Assembly (NCBI GenBank): GCA_963924555.1 | Contig: OZ004584.1 | Location: 4,587,001-4,651,000, forward strand | DNA from: Crambe crambe | Lineage: Eukaryota; Porifera; Demospongiae; Poecilosclerida; Crambeidae | Direction of reading: 5' to 3' | Length of the DNA stretch: 64,000 bases | Part shown: in pieces, positions 9,665 through 22,376 of the stretch | How the letters are laid out: each line of letters opens with the position of its first letter | Numbering within the stretch: position 1 is the stretch's first letter | Translations under genes and position numbers: made by a program | Notes under the pieces: generated by a model | Told to the model about the DNA's origin: nothing | Databases searched by the model: none | The model's input: the letters and a program-made list of their open reading frames with translations, nothing else

Positions 9665-12600
9665 TTAACTCACTATACTAATCGAACCCCCAAATGGCAG
9701 TTGTACTCTTCGGCGGCAAACTCTTACACTTCTGATCTGGTACCATGCATATAATTCTATCCGATTATCAGGCCTTGAATCAAAAACTCCTACACATGAC
9801 CTCGAGGAAAGAGTACAGCATGCCCTGCAAGCCTGGACACCTGCTGTTGGCTCAATCTGGTAGTTGAAAGTGGCCTCAATAGAGAGGCCTGCTCTTGCTG
9901 CCTATAAAATGAGACATAAGAATTATTCAATTATAGTTTATTGTTTGGACTATAATTTGGAATAGTGTGCTTCAAAATTTGCTCTTTTGTATTCTATGTA
10001 TAGTTATATGTATTATGTAGTCATTATCAAAGTGAAATTAAAAGTGATTTATGTAGCTGTAGCTGTAGTATACATAGATACAATTGCATACCAACAGAAG
10101 CACTTCCTTCAATAGAGACTCCCAGTTTAAAAATTAGTGCACCCAAAGCTCCCGATGCCTCTTTTCCTGTTCTACCAATGCAGACATTTGTATTGAAGTT
10201 TATATCTACTTGTCCATGAAGAGCAATCGAGATGGTCAAGGGAATACTGAAGATGGGGACAACTTTGTTGAAATGGTAGAGGGTTCTTCGATACCTTTTA
10301 TTGTAAGAATAGATTTTGCAGGGTGTTTGGTTGTTGTAATCAAGTAGAATATTGCTACCAACTCTGGCATATAGATCAATAGATATCGATGTGGTGGCAG
10401 AAGCTGTTAGCTTGAATTTAAAATCAACTAATGTTGCAGTCCATGAGAGAACTCTTCCTTTTACAATGCCTCGAGCGAAAGCTTTCATTTTGTCACAGTG
10501 AGTGCCAATTCCTGCGAAGTATCCACCAGCCACTTTGATATTACCTTCGCTGATGCCAATGGTTGTTGAGTTGATGTATGCTCTATGATGGGGATAGGTA
10601 TTGACATCATTTTGTCGAGTTGATAATGAAGCAACACAATTGTAGTCCGAATTGGATGAAGAGTCCCAGTCACTCGTTTGTCGCTTGGCTCGACCACCTG
10701 GTATTGTGCTCTCTCTTTCAAGTATTTCAAAAAGGAGATCTTTCGAATCGATCTTCTTGAAGTAATCCACCACCATCATGTGTAGATCGGTACTGTTGAT
10801 AGAAGCAGATACTCGTACAATGGAGTATAAGATGGTGTGAGATGTGAGGTAAGTGATGTATTCATCTACCTGCTGTCGTCTGCTTTCAACATACTCGAAT
10901 CCGTGATCTAGTGTTTCGACGACAGCAGCTACATATTCTTCTGAGTCAGAGGTCCCAGGGACTAAGAATTCTTCAAGTACTGTCAATACAGTATCCTTAT
11001 CAGTAAGCTTACTCAGTGCATCAATGACGGCTAACTTCATCTCTTTTGATTCACTGTGTTGTGCAGATCGATTAAGAAAACTGAGTATAACTGTAAGAGA
11101 TGACTCTGATCCAGTGTTCCCTAGAGCATGGACTACTAGAATGCTTTGTGAGAGGTTGGGATCAGACTGGCTATTGATACTCAAAGATACTATGTTAAGA
11201 TATCTCATGACTCGAACTTCAACCTCTTCAGACCCTTTGGTTGCAAGACTTCCATACACCAAAAGTAGCTGGTCTGAAATGCTAACATTAAACCTGGTGC
11301 TTGGGTTGAGTAAATGATCTTCTAGACCGACAACAAGGTCAAGACTCACCCAATCCAAGAAGGATATGTGAGTGAGGACCGAATTTGCTTCCAAACTATC
11401 ACTTGTACGTACTATTGAGAGCATTCAAGAGAGCCTGAAGGAGTTGCATATAAGGGTCATCAAGTCTTATAATTAAATAGCTATAAACTTTCCATTGCTA
11501 CATTTCTTATTATCATTATTATACTAGGGTTCACAAACTCACAGGGTCATTCTAACATTAAACCATGCTATTAGTTACCATTTGACATCTTAAGCTTCCA
11601 TCAGTACTCAATAACATGAAAACTGCCTCCCTACGTCTTCCATAAGAATCCGAGTCCGGCATCTTTAATGTAATAATATTTTACGTAGTATTAATTTCTG
11701 ATAACTAGATGTACATATAGACATTTTATTGCTTACACATTTCATGAATGCTAGAATTTGATTTATAGCAGGAGTGTACGAAGATTGGACTCCGTACTTT
11801 GACTCCAGTTCCACCAGCCTCTTAAGTTTGTTAACTGTAAATTGACCATCATAATTAAATTTTTTCTATGAATGAACTCCCAGAAACATGCGTATGCAAT
11901 CATCACAGTAATGATCAGTAATTTTGCATAGTCCCAAGATCAAAATAATGACATGGAACAACGTAATTGTGATTCTCTTATATTACGTAATTAGCACTAT
12001 AGGAGATTTGCTTGCATTGATAATAATCACCTAGTTTATCACTCTCTTTATCTCCTCTGTATTGTCTTAAAGCCAAGGTTACAGATCCAGAAGGAAGCCT
12101 TTCCCTCAAGAGTCTCATCTCCTGAAGTGCTTCATCTCCTGTATTAATAATTTTGAATATACGTACACTTGTGATAGTGCCAGGTATAGAAATTGAATAT
12201 CACATATAATTATTATCTGAATAATTATGCACATGTGATAGCTATACTGTACGTATGTAGCACTAGTGAGTTAAATAAGTTTTCTTATTTCTGTGTGCTA
12301 AATCCTTTGTATAATATCATTTGTAGTGAAGATTACTGTTAGAACTCTCTCTAGCTACTCACTTTCATCAACAGTTGCCTTCAAATTCTCCTCCATGGAA
12401 GTTCTCATGTTGGAATCAATCTTCTTTTTAATTCCAAACATGTAGTTGGTAATATTATGACAATTTTGCAGTTCGAGATCGTACCACCCACTTGCCGAGA
12501 ACATTACTGAGAAAGACTTATCATCATCATCCTGTGTGGCATCTGATTCATTCACCAAATGCACGGTCATGTTTCCAGCAGAATGCACCAGTCGTCCTGA

Positions 12601-15076
12601 CTTGTACTGAATTTCTTCATCCTTCTCTATTTCAATATCTTTTTTTGATGCCTTTGATAGCTCATGCACGTCACTTCCATGAATAATTCTTCTCATTTTC
12701 ATCTCCCCCTCTTCAGTTGGAATAATATGACTGCAAAGCATAAATATAGTGGAAACTCTGATGAAGATAAGTGGTAATTGGGGCAAGCAAAGTGAGCCCC
12801 ATACCAGATGTACTTCTACTAGTAACTACGCACATACTTTTTAACATTAGAATTTTTTTATGTGACGGACTTGGGTAAACTTACGTAGTATGTGCGCAAT
12901 GCTTGCATATCCTCAGTATTCTGATGAGAGGAGAACGAACCAAATAACTAGCTACTGTGCTAACTTTTGTTAGTGATTTCTAGCTAGGGCTCAGAACAAC
13001 TAACGGATGGTGGCTATAAAACCTGTTTTAGATGTATAGTCTATCATCATGACATGTTTCTAGCTCAAGGGGTCAAATCTTATATTGACATGATTGTTAC
13101 ATACATTATACATACGACACGTGATTGTAAGCACTATATCGGCAGGCAGACGCTATTCACTCTGTTTCTCTAAATTTAATGATATAATACTAGTTATTTA
13201 GCTATAGCTATCTAGCTACCTGCACAAAATGTTACAAGTACGTACAGAGATGATCCACGCAACGTTAAACATACACAGAGTGAATAGTGTCTGCCTGTCC
13301 GGTGACTAGCTAGTAGCTACCCCTATAAATACAGAGAGTATATTGTCTCTCTGGTATGCAGTCTGTCTGACATTTTTATCCATTAATAGCTAATAATTTA
13401 TAGTGGTTTCCTTGATTTCATCAACAAGCCGTACGTGTAGTGGGAGGTGTGGGTTGATCCTGGATCTGTCTCCTCCTCTTCCTCTGTGTCATCAAAGTTG
13501 GCCTGAAAAGCAGCAGCAACACCTTTCTTGAAGGTGATGGCTTGATTGTTCTCAGAGGTGGAGTGGTAAACAGCTGGAATTTTTCCATGTGTATTCTGGA
13601 CAAAACAGAACCATTCAGAGAGCAGTTTTGTCATCGATTGCTGCATCCCTCTATGCAAACAAAAGGAATTAATGTCTTACACATACTTACACAATAGCTT
13701 GATTTTTTGATTCATTAGCTAGGAAACAACATGAATTTTCAAAATGATAGCTGGTCTTTTATGTATGCACATATGTAAAGAAAATTCTTACTATTGCAAT
13801 CCTGAAGGTGATCTGGAGATTGTGGAGTGAGCTAATTATTTTCTAACCATACTTGTTACTCTATTAATGCACACAATCCCCACCAATAACACTATCCCCA
13901 CCCACTCGCTAAAGAAAAAATACTTCAAGTAACCAGTCCTATGTACATGAAATTTTATTCTCCAATTTTTTCCAGGGTTTATAGCTACAATTCAATGCCA
14001 TAGCTACCATATAAAATTATAACGAAATTTATTTTTGCTTAGCTTTTACATTAGCTGTATTACACTAGCTAATGGATAATGGAAGTGCCAGATACGTAAT
14101 TATAATGCTTGATATTGTAGCTATTAACCACACCTTTTTTCATCGTCAGTACTGTTTTGCAACATGTTTCCAGAAAGAATGGCACTTTTGATGTCCATGC
14201 AGTACAGTTTTGCGGAAGTTTCATTGTGAATTCCAGCTGATAGAAACAAAAAATAATTATAATTAAAACAAGCAAACAAACAATTTCTAACTGTAATAAT
14301 TAACTCTTACATGAAATACAAGTTATATCAATCTTTGTCTTGACTTCCATGTTTCCTTTTTCTCCACTGTTGAGGTATTCCTGATAAACAGTGTACAAAT
14401 AGCTGCAACGTTGTGTTCTCTGTGATATAACAGCACAGTAATTTTTTACATACATATAGCTAGCTATACATAATTATATGTGAGTATCTGGGGAAAGGGC
14501 ACTACTCCAGGGATTTATTTGGTGGGGCAAATGATACTATAGCTACACTTTTTGCTGACTACACCCATTTTTTCAGTCATACTAAACAGCACTGTTTCCA
14601 TGAAATTATACTGAGGCAAGTGCCCCAGTTGCCTTAATGGTAGCTATACTCCTCTGTACCCCCCCCCCCCCCAACAAAGAACAAAGACATAATCTGTTTG
14701 TTAAAGTCTATAGCTAGGTACTAACTACAAAATAGAGAACCATCATTGCTACGTAGCTAGCTAGCTAAAGATGATTGGTAATATTATGATTCCCAACAAT
14801 TAACTCATAATCTTTGCTCCCTTTTAGCTAGCTACGTAGCTACTTGACATAATTATACTGAGTTAGCTACTAAGAAAATGTAATTAAGTAAACAAACTAA
14901 ATTATGGACAGCAAAAATGCAGCAGCTACAGTAACTACATACAGTATGTACGTATAACTCCAAGTCACCTCACATTCTCCAGTCTTCATATAATTTGGTG
15001 TTATAGGAGTGGCAGCACTGGAGAAAGATTGCAGCACTGATGTTGCAATGATCAAAATCACTAATTTGTGCTCCAT
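9665..15076 (-). CDS. Secreted large lipid transfer protein (vitellogenin-N/LPD_N domain)
   Basis: Multi-exon gene. Exons by splice signals and phase: 14969-15076 (ATG, signal peptide MEHKLVILIIATSVLQSFSS), 14311-14419, 14134-14236, 13435-13650, 12363-12730, 12031-12138, 11737-11834, 11579-11662, about 10092-11413, 9665-9897 (stop TAA). Total is close to 900 residues. Exon 4 has the diagnostic LPD_N run around GKIPAVYHSTSENNQAI and KKGVAAAFQANF, then acidic DDTEEEEETDP; exon 5 has GSDVHELSKASKKD. Later exons look like the helical repeat part (VVHALGNTGSESSLTVILSF, LAVIDALSKL), followed by a possible furin site RAKR and a beta-rich C-terminus. The family (vitellogenin, MTP, apoB) binds lipid in the secretory path. 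All joins keep phase except exon 8 to exon 9, where the ORF frame meets TGA just before the ATG at 11424 and the acceptor chosen leaves the wrong phase: a small unseen exon, a frameshift or an assembly error. It is MTP-sized, but the C-terminus is not recognisably MTP. Confidence 0.85.
13141..13300. repeat. MITE-like inverted-repeat element in an intron
   Basis: The ends GGCAGGCAGACGCTATTCAC and, on the other side, the inverted GACAGGCAGACACTATTCAC form roughly 25-bp imperfect TIRs, 160 bp apart, inside intron 4 of the lipid-transfer gene. Confidence 0.6.
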
Positions 15077-16248
15077 CTCAGCTTCAAATAGTCTGAGCAA
15101 AATTAATAGCTATTTTATAGCGATGCTATTTCCTTTGTGCAAACTTCAACTTTTATTAGCTAGCTATGTAAATTCTCTCTCAGGCTCAAGATTCCACTAC
15201 AGTAGCTGTTACTTTCTATAATAGCTAGTTAAAGCTAGCCAAGACATCATCACCCCTCTAGCTATTAACTCCTAGGGCTAGGAATGATGGTGGCCAAAAA
15301 TTGATTGGTCGATCTAATGAGGCATGTGATGTGTCTTACTAAATTATGAGTAGTGGCTATATAAGGTCATCCCAATATAGGTGATAAAGAGTGAAGGTAA
15401 TACAACTTTGATGTGCATGTCTCGCTATGAATAATGGTCTGACTATGAGCACTACGCAGTTGGTCATTTTCACACACATGTACATGTACATAGTGAAAAA
15501 CATTTTTTTTTTCAAAATAACAGATATGGTCAATTAAGAAACTTTTTAAACAAAGAATAGCTACCGGAAATGCATCTCATTATTTAATATAACAAGTGTT
15601 TTTACTGTGTAGCTAGCTAGTGTAGAAACATATAATTTTTGTCTTCAAAATTTGACATTCTTTTCTGGGTTGCGATGTCTAGAAAATGCCTCATTTTCTA
15701 GCTGTTACCATGCAGCTGCATGTTTTAGTTAGCTATCATGTTGTGGACATTTGGGACAATGCTTCCACAGTGCTGCCTGTATAGATTATGATGGCATCTG
15801 TAGAGTTTAAAGAAACCTTTCTTTTGTTATGAGAGGAAACCAATTTAGTCGTCAACCACTGTTGCAGTTGCAAGCTCAGCTTGACTAGATCAACCACTGT
15901 TGCTTTCATTCAAAAGATGATTTTAACTCTCTATTTTAATGTTTAGCTAAATACTCCACAAAGTCAATTGCTAGGCTCAGGAGCCCAAGGCTTGTCTCAT
16001 CTTTGAAGAGGCCCCCAGTGAAGCAACCTCTTCAATTAGTGGGTACTTTGACGGATCCTTGACACTCTTACTGCAGAGAGGTTGCTTTGGTAGGAAAAAA
16101 TCTTCCAGGAAAGGAATCACAGCAGGATGGTATAATACAGCAACAAGACCGTTGGAGAGGCCTTGGGGGTGTGGTTAATTAAGACCTTTGAGCAGCTAGA
16201 ATTTTTCGCACTGCGCATACACAAAATTTTTATTAGCTAAAGGGCGTG
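15077..16248. other. Intergenic, possible divergent promoter region
   Basis: Lies between the start of the minus-strand lipid-transfer gene and the plus-strand Cys-rich pseudogene. No exon supported. AT-rich with many TAGCTA motifs; no core promoter element can be named with confidence. Confidence 0.35.
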
Positions 16249-16269
16249 GCCAGGCGGCATCTAGCTATA

Positions 16270-18230
16270 ATTATTGTACGTGGGGTTTTGCCAATTGCTC
16301 TTCTCCTACAGTTCTACAGAGCCAGTTTGGTAAGTGTAAGTCATCCAGAAGTCTATCAATAATTATACTGCATTTAATAGCTACAGATCACTGGCCAGGC
16401 CATAGCAGTATCATTGAGTTTCATAATGATATAATTATTTACCTGCAGCATGGGCAAATTCAGAATCTGCAGTATGTTATGAGACACTTGATTGTGGTGG
16501 GATGGTTAAGTCAAGTACTGAATCCCTTCCCAATGGGGAGCCAGCGTGCTGCTTTGAAGGCTTCAGGAAAGTGGTTCTGAAGCATGTGTGCCCTGTCAAG
16601 GTGAGTGACTATGTATATGTAGATATACACCTTTCACACAAATTATGGTTCTGTTTTAATTAGCTTGCAGTTTATTTCGTCAGAGTATTCTTCTTGCTCG
16701 TAAGTATATTAAACTCAATATTTTCTCAATAGCTAGCTACTGTGATCCTTCATCGAAACTTGTGGTTATAAAGCACTTGATGAAATCGCTTCTACATGTC
16801 ATCATGACATGCTTTCATAAAAGGTTGGACTATATAGCTGCATAATGTCTCTACTAACACAAAGAGTCCAACCATACACTATTTAGGATGAAATTTGGTG
16901 TTAGAGATAGAGTTTTAGCCTCATAGACCACTATACTATATAGAGCCAAAAATTAATCATATCTGGGACTATCACAGATCAGCTATTAAATGCAGAGGGA
17001 TCCTAAAAAGTGAAATAGGGATAGCCATAGCTGCATATTATCACTCCTAGCCCCCCTAATTTCAATAACCACACCTATATCACCCAATTTAAATCCCTAC
17101 TTCACTCCCCCTTCAGCAACAAGTGAGTCAAGTAACCCCTCAGCTACCCATACCCATCACCAAACTCAAGAACCACAGCAATACGTATTATAAAATTACT
17201 TCACTCCTAGGCCTCCTAATTTCAATCCAGAATATATGTAGCTAGAAGTTTTTGCATTTGAGGGAGTCCCACAGTCAGGGGTTTCACTGTAAACTGACAG
17301 TGCTAATGTGTTCAGTTCTTTAAATTGCAATGAATGAGTATGTTTTGTTTTGTGATGTACACATGCATGGTTCTATATGACTCTGGTATCCCCATGGTAG
17401 CTAAATCTGCCATAAATAATTAGTCTTGAATTCATGTTGTTACAGAGATTTCAGAGTTGCATGAACAATATAATAACTGATTGTTTATATTATCATGTGT
17501 ATAACCAAACTTGGCAAGTTAGTGCACCATGAAAAAATATAGGCTATATAGGTCTGTGCTGAATAGAGTGTTAAAAGAGACTAGTCACATGCTAGTTACC
17601 TGATTGATACGTCAGTTAACCATGAAGATGCATTCCAGTTGGTCCTTTTCTAGCAATGCATCATGGTGGCCACCACAAGGCACTTAGATACGCCTAGCAC
17701 CCCACCAGACCTACAAACAACTAAGATGAGGCCAATGCACTTTGACAAATCACTGTAGAATTCAATTAAGCTTGCCAGAAATGTCATGCTGCAGCCAAAA
17801 AGTTAATACTATTCTGCACATGTGTATAGACAAGGTGTTGAATAATGAATTATTCAACAGCAACAGACCAATCAGATTAATGCTGGAAATTCACATAAAA
17901 TTATCAGAATTGCTCTATCATAGCTAATGATAAAATGATTGTAATGTTACTAGCCACACCCCCATCACCACCACCACCAGCAATGGCAGGCATTTCTGCA
18001 ATCATGACAGCACAACATACTGACACTGAAGGTGTGCCCTCAACTGCTTAAGCCGGCAATGTTGATAAGAGTTTGAGAGGATCTGTCAGCAGCTGTCAGG
18101 CAGGGTGCGTGCATGCATAGCAGGAATTGTTGTAAGCTCCATCTTTGGACTGATTATCATAGTAGGTTGTACAGCCATTATTACATTAGGAATTGTGGTT
18201 CATGCTGCTCAAAAAAGACTTAGATTCTAG
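16270..18230 (+). pseudogene. Decayed copy of the small Cys-rich membrane protein gene
   Basis: Matches the intact gene at 22377-24178 exon by exon. The 5' exon (16270-16335) has two extra bases (CTACAGAGCC against CTATAGCC). The Cys-rich exon (16449-16600) reads VCYETLDCGGM and LPNGEPACCFEGF, but a deletion then shifts the frame so that the expected EACVPCQ end is only readable out of frame. The last exon (17954-18230) has the same stalk start (ATPPSPPPPAMAG), then an in-frame TAA (after VPSTA), and an 8-bp insertion in the transmembrane part (GTGCGTGCATGC). Splice sites are conserved. Four separate lesions argue for a pseudogene rather than alternative splicing. Confidence 0.7.
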
Positions 18231-18927
18231 CCTTGTTCTGGCTATGCAGATTCATATGACATTAATATCTTGTCTATACGTACATGCTACATCAGTATAG
18301 CTAATTAATTTTGACTCATAACTTTGTGCTTCATTCACTATACCCTATAATTATGCTTCACTTACATATGTACATAGCTATAAGACATGATGTCATTTCC
18401 AAAGACAAAAGAGCTATGATTTTATTACATACATGTGTCAAAGGCATAACTAATACAACTTAAAGTTATTGTAGCTAATGCCAGTGGAGTAGGATTAGGA
18501 GGGCCAGGGGGCCTAACTTTCATTATCAATTTATGTGGTGTAACAATAATATTTCTCCCTCTGTTGCTCTGTTGGCCCTTCAACTTTCATTTTGTTCCTG
18601 CTTCACTAACTATGCTGTAGCTACGTAGAGCTATAGGACTTATCAACTATTCATGTTTATTATGTCGGAGGTGTTTAACATGACATAAGATTTTGGAGAG
18701 ATACATGTAGCTACTAGATTAACTATACAGCAGCTAGCTAATCATATTATTTTTGCCAGCTATCAATATGACTGTAATTTTTTTTTTAATTAATAATTAT
18801 TGTTTCAAGTAAAATCCAAAAATTAATGAGATTGAAGTTTTATTATAGAGATTAATTAACACATTGCTGACTTCAGGGGAAAATTTGAGATCATATTTTA
18901 CAGAGGTGACTAAAATGTTTGGTAGGT

Positions 18928-19062
18928 TTAATTGTTATCATACGTAGCTAACTGTTTTGATAACTTTACACTGAGATGGTGTTTCCTGTTTGGATTTACA
19001 TGTCCCTGTCCATCACAACCTGGAAAAATGCATACGTAGTTCCCCAATTCAGGGCCTGACAA
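18928..19062 (-). CDS. Possible terminal exon with a MYT1-type C2HC finger
   Basis: After the acceptor CTATTCAG the frame reads LSGPELGNYVCIFPGCDGQG, then HVNPNRKHHLS, and stops at 18928. The CxxPGCDGxGHV block followed by a His matches the C2HC zinc finger of MYT1/L3MBTL-type proteins, which bind DNA or histone-linked complexes. The last Cys of the usual GCP ending is not present (KLS instead), so zinc binding is doubtful. An open stretch just upstream (19063-19190) could be the previous exon but does not join obviously. Could be chance. Confidence 0.35.
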   Translation of the reverse strand: MSGPELGNYVCIFPGCDGQGHVNPNRKHHLSVKLSKQLATYDNN

Positions 19063-20278
19063 CTGAATAGAGTAGGAGCTGGATGTTCTTGCTCATCTGG
19101 ATCCAGTAGAAAGTGTGGTGTGTGTGCTGCTGACACAGTTGACATACTTTTCAGCTGAAATTTGAACAGGCTCATGCACTTGCAGTTCACTGAGAACGCT
19201 GATCATGATAACATTCAACGTCTTTACATCTAGCTAGTCTAAGACTTAGCTATAGCTATGCTACATGGAAAACTGCCTTGGAAATGAAATATCCTGCAGT
19301 TTGTGGAATCATTGACATGCATGACATAGCTATACGTAGCTATATGTACTTGTCAGTAAAAAGTTTTGGAAAATTTGTGCTAGCTACTGATTAAAAGAAG
19401 TAGCTACTGATTAAAAGAAGTAGCTATTTTGATGGTGTACGTGGTTGACTTACTCAAGCCAATTAAGCCATTTCTATATTCATAATATATCATACACTCA
19501 GTCCACAATATATCATCACCATTCCACCTTTATAATAAGTTTCTTGGTCTTATCTGTACTGTACTTTATTTACTCTCTTTCTCAATGGCCAAGCCAAGAA
19601 GAGTCCTCTACATACGTAAGGGTCTTCGTCTCTGTCTGATGATTACTGAATACATGTTATAGATTACACCTAGGTCACACTGCATAATTTTACGTAGTTC
19701 GTTTTTTATTACACTCAGCTATTGAGTATTTAGTTCGATGAATGGATGTTTGATTTGCTATATGAAGAATTTCTAGATTACAGAACTCTTGAAAAAGCAG
19801 CAGAAAATACATTTTGAAGAGGCACTACTAGCTAATTAGGATTATTGTATGGATATTATCTGGTATTATATACAACAGTTTAAAAATCCTGCTGCTTCAA
19901 ATAACCATTTTCCACTCCTATCCCGGGTTGCTCAGCTTATACTTATAGCTAGCTAATAGCTACCCCACTCAAATGCTGGAATTATTATTAACAAAATAAA
20001 AGGGATGGAACAGATCAAAGTTAGCTTGATGTTGAAGGTTCTCTGTCATCTATTTTGGCAGTTAATAAGTTGGACTGTCCAGACTCAATTTCTGAGTTTT
20101 ATCCTGACAGCCAATTATTATATGATGCTACAAGAAGGCAACAACTATATAGCTATAACAGAGACCTTGCACAAGCAAGAAAATAACTAGCTACTATCAT
20201 AGCCATAATAATAATTATTATTGTGGGTCAATCAGCACATCAATGGAATTTCAAAAGTTGATCAGGGACATAGCTGGA

Positions 20279-20650
20279 ATGGGTACAAAGGCGTGCCACA
20301 AAATACATCTTAAACAACTTCCACTCGAACTACAAATGTTGCTTGTTGGTACTGAACCTTCTATCCCTGATGTACAGCCTAGAACTCCAAGATATCATGT
20401 TTGCTGTGTCATGCCTTCATAGGGACTTTGACCTTAGGAACTTTGTCACTTTCAGCAGTCACGGCACCAGATCAAGCAGACTCACCCACAGGCAGGCCAG
20501 GCTAACCGACTCCCAAGGCTCTGGAACTCACTTCCCCCCAATTGATCTTGAACTCTCAGGGGTCATGTTATCACCCACCTTTGGAGCCATTTCACAAAAG
20601 TTGTTCATTTCATTATTATTTGTCCATGCCCTCTCTGCAATCACTACTCT
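20279..20650 (+). pseudogene. 3' end of a LINE reverse-transcriptase ORF
   Basis: Reads QRRATKYILNNFHSNYKCCL, LLSLMYSLELQDIMFAVSCL and NFVTFSSHGTRSS in one frame, then RLPRLWNSLPP and ITHLWSHF in others. These blocks form the typical C-terminal tail of animal non-LTR (LINE) polymerases, downstream of the catalytic core. The core itself is absent, so this is a 5'-truncated, frameshifted relic, as expected from incomplete reverse transcription. No poly-A tail is clear; a GTTT-repeat tract follows at about 20690. Confidence 0.72.
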
Positions 20651-21045
20651 CACCCACCTATTTTTAAATGTGTTTTCTACAAGTACTGTTTTGTTTGTTT
20701 GTTTGTTTGTTGTTGTTTTTTTTTCAATTCTGTCGTTATCTTACCCCTTTCTTTATGGTAATACGGCTGCTTGCAGTACAGATTTACTTTCATCTTAACT
20801 CTTTGTACATGTCATTTTATACTGAAAAGTATGACAAAAAAGTTATTTTAAAAAATACTATTGAATTTTTAAGCGCAGCCAGCTCAGATCCGACAGATAC
20901 GCAACATCAATTGAAACGACACCTTTCCAAAGTAGGTTAAAGGTCATAATGGCTAATAGTTTCTAAGGATCTACTGGATGGATTTTCTTCAAACAATGGA
21001 AGAGTAAGAAAGGGTAAAGTATAAAAAATAAGCCATGTAGGAACT

Positions 21046-21077
21046 TAGTCTGGCGTAGCGGAAACTACGCCAGACTA
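21046..21077. mobile_element. 32-bp palindromic micro-element with 9-bp TSD
   Basis: TAGTCTGGCGTAG, six bases CGGAAA, CTACGCCAGACTA: perfect 13-bp inverted repeats. Both sides carry GTAGGAACT (21037-21045 and 21078-21086), a perfect 9-bp target duplication. The same end sequence bounds the 380-bp element at 21698. Confidence 0.88.
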
Positions 21078-21697
21078 GTAGGAACTTTTGTACAATCGTT
21101 GTTAGTTTGTCCTAAAGTCCTAAAATCTGTCCTTGTTTTGAATGTACTTGAGTAGGCCTACCTCCCCATGTAAAACGTGTTTTTGATTGCTCATATTTAC
21201 TGTATTACAGCTTTATTGGCAATTTCTGCTGCCAAGCTTTGCAGTGGACTTCAAAGTCATGTGCAAGATCTGAGAGCTTTGCTGTTATTGAGGAATTCAG
21301 ACTGCAGCATTAATCACAGAACTTGATTTATGTTTTATGTTCAGAGAGATTGATTCAGAATTCAGTCACAACTTTATAAAGGGATGACACAGATTTAGCA
21401 GGAAAGGGTGGGCCTCACTATTCTACGGAACGGAACGGAACGGTTCCGGGACCCTATTTCACGGAACGGAACTTTCACTGCGCATGCGTATTGTGGGACA
21501 CGATTCATACACACGAATGCGCTTTCAGCCTGTAGTACAATGTTCAACATTCAGTTGACAGCGAGCGAGCAAGCAAACGATTTTCATTTGCTGTTGAGTA
21601 TCTGTAGCAATGTGCAGCATTTGACAGTGAGCAATTAAAGTAGTTGATAGGCTTCAGTGCTTGATATTGCTAAGAGTCATGTAAGTGGGGTGGCAGG

Positions 21698-22077
21698 TAG
21701 TCTGGCATAGCACCGCCCACCGACTTGAGTAGTGGTCTGGTGACATACAATACAACGAGTTGTGCCGTTTAGCAGGAAAACTGCTAAATCAATGAATATC
21801 ATTAAATGACGTTTAATGACGTAAAATTACGCAAACACTTGGCGCCTTTTCCTGTAAGTGTTCGCGCGCTAAAATTGTACCTGCCATCGCGCCATGCGTG
21901 CCAATTAAATTAAGAATAACTATGACAACTGTGATGTCACTGGCTGATTATAATACCGCTTCTACGACACTTCCTGTTAGTAACGCGCGTGCGCATTAGA
22001 ATCCGCCGGCACAACTCGTTGTATTGTATGTCACCAGACCACCTACTCAAGTCGGTGGGCGGTGCTGTGCCAGACTA
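21698..22077. mobile_element. Mutator-like MITE, 380 bp, about 70-bp TIRs, 9-bp TSD
   Basis: The ends start TAGTCTGGCATAGCACCGCC and TAGTCTGGCACAGCACCGCC (inverted) and stay alike for about 70 bp with one substitution and one single-base indel. GGTGGCAGG flanks both sides (21689-21697 and 22078-22086). Long TIRs with a 9-bp duplication are typical of Mutator-like elements. No transposase inside; the centre is rich in CG dinucleotides. Confidence 0.88.
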
Positions 22078-22376
22078 GGTGGCAGGCAGCTAGCTATCAA
22101 CTGAATGTTTGAAAATTGCGTGGGCTACTGCACATACAATTTTATACAGTGGTAATGAGGGTCAAAGGTCATACGCAAAACTCGATGTTCAAACGGAAGT
22201 GAAATTTGCAGTACACTTGGACTGTACTAGGTGCACTCTCAGCCTCAGGAAGTCAACCGGATACTGTCGTTAAAATTAACATTGAATTTCCTAATTTCCG
22301 GCCAGATTATTATAAAGGCTTACAGTATAATTAGGTCAAGCTCTATTTGTACATATATATTAAGTTTCATTCACAG

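Noticed and set aside
10485..11317. Other ORFs on both strands within the lipid-transfer gene
   Set aside because: They are shadows of the large exon at about 10092-11413.
14069..14275. Minus-strand ORF MLVLIIIIFC... as a membrane protein
   Set aside because: The hydrophobic start is intron sequence; the true exon 14134-14236 uses another frame (SGIHNETSAKLYCMDIKSA), which fits the phases of neighbouring exons.
20343..20940. A 151-codon ORF as a host gene
   Set aside because: Its first part matches the C-terminal tail of LINE polymerases and the rest is in the wrong frame for that family, so it is a retrotransposon relic.
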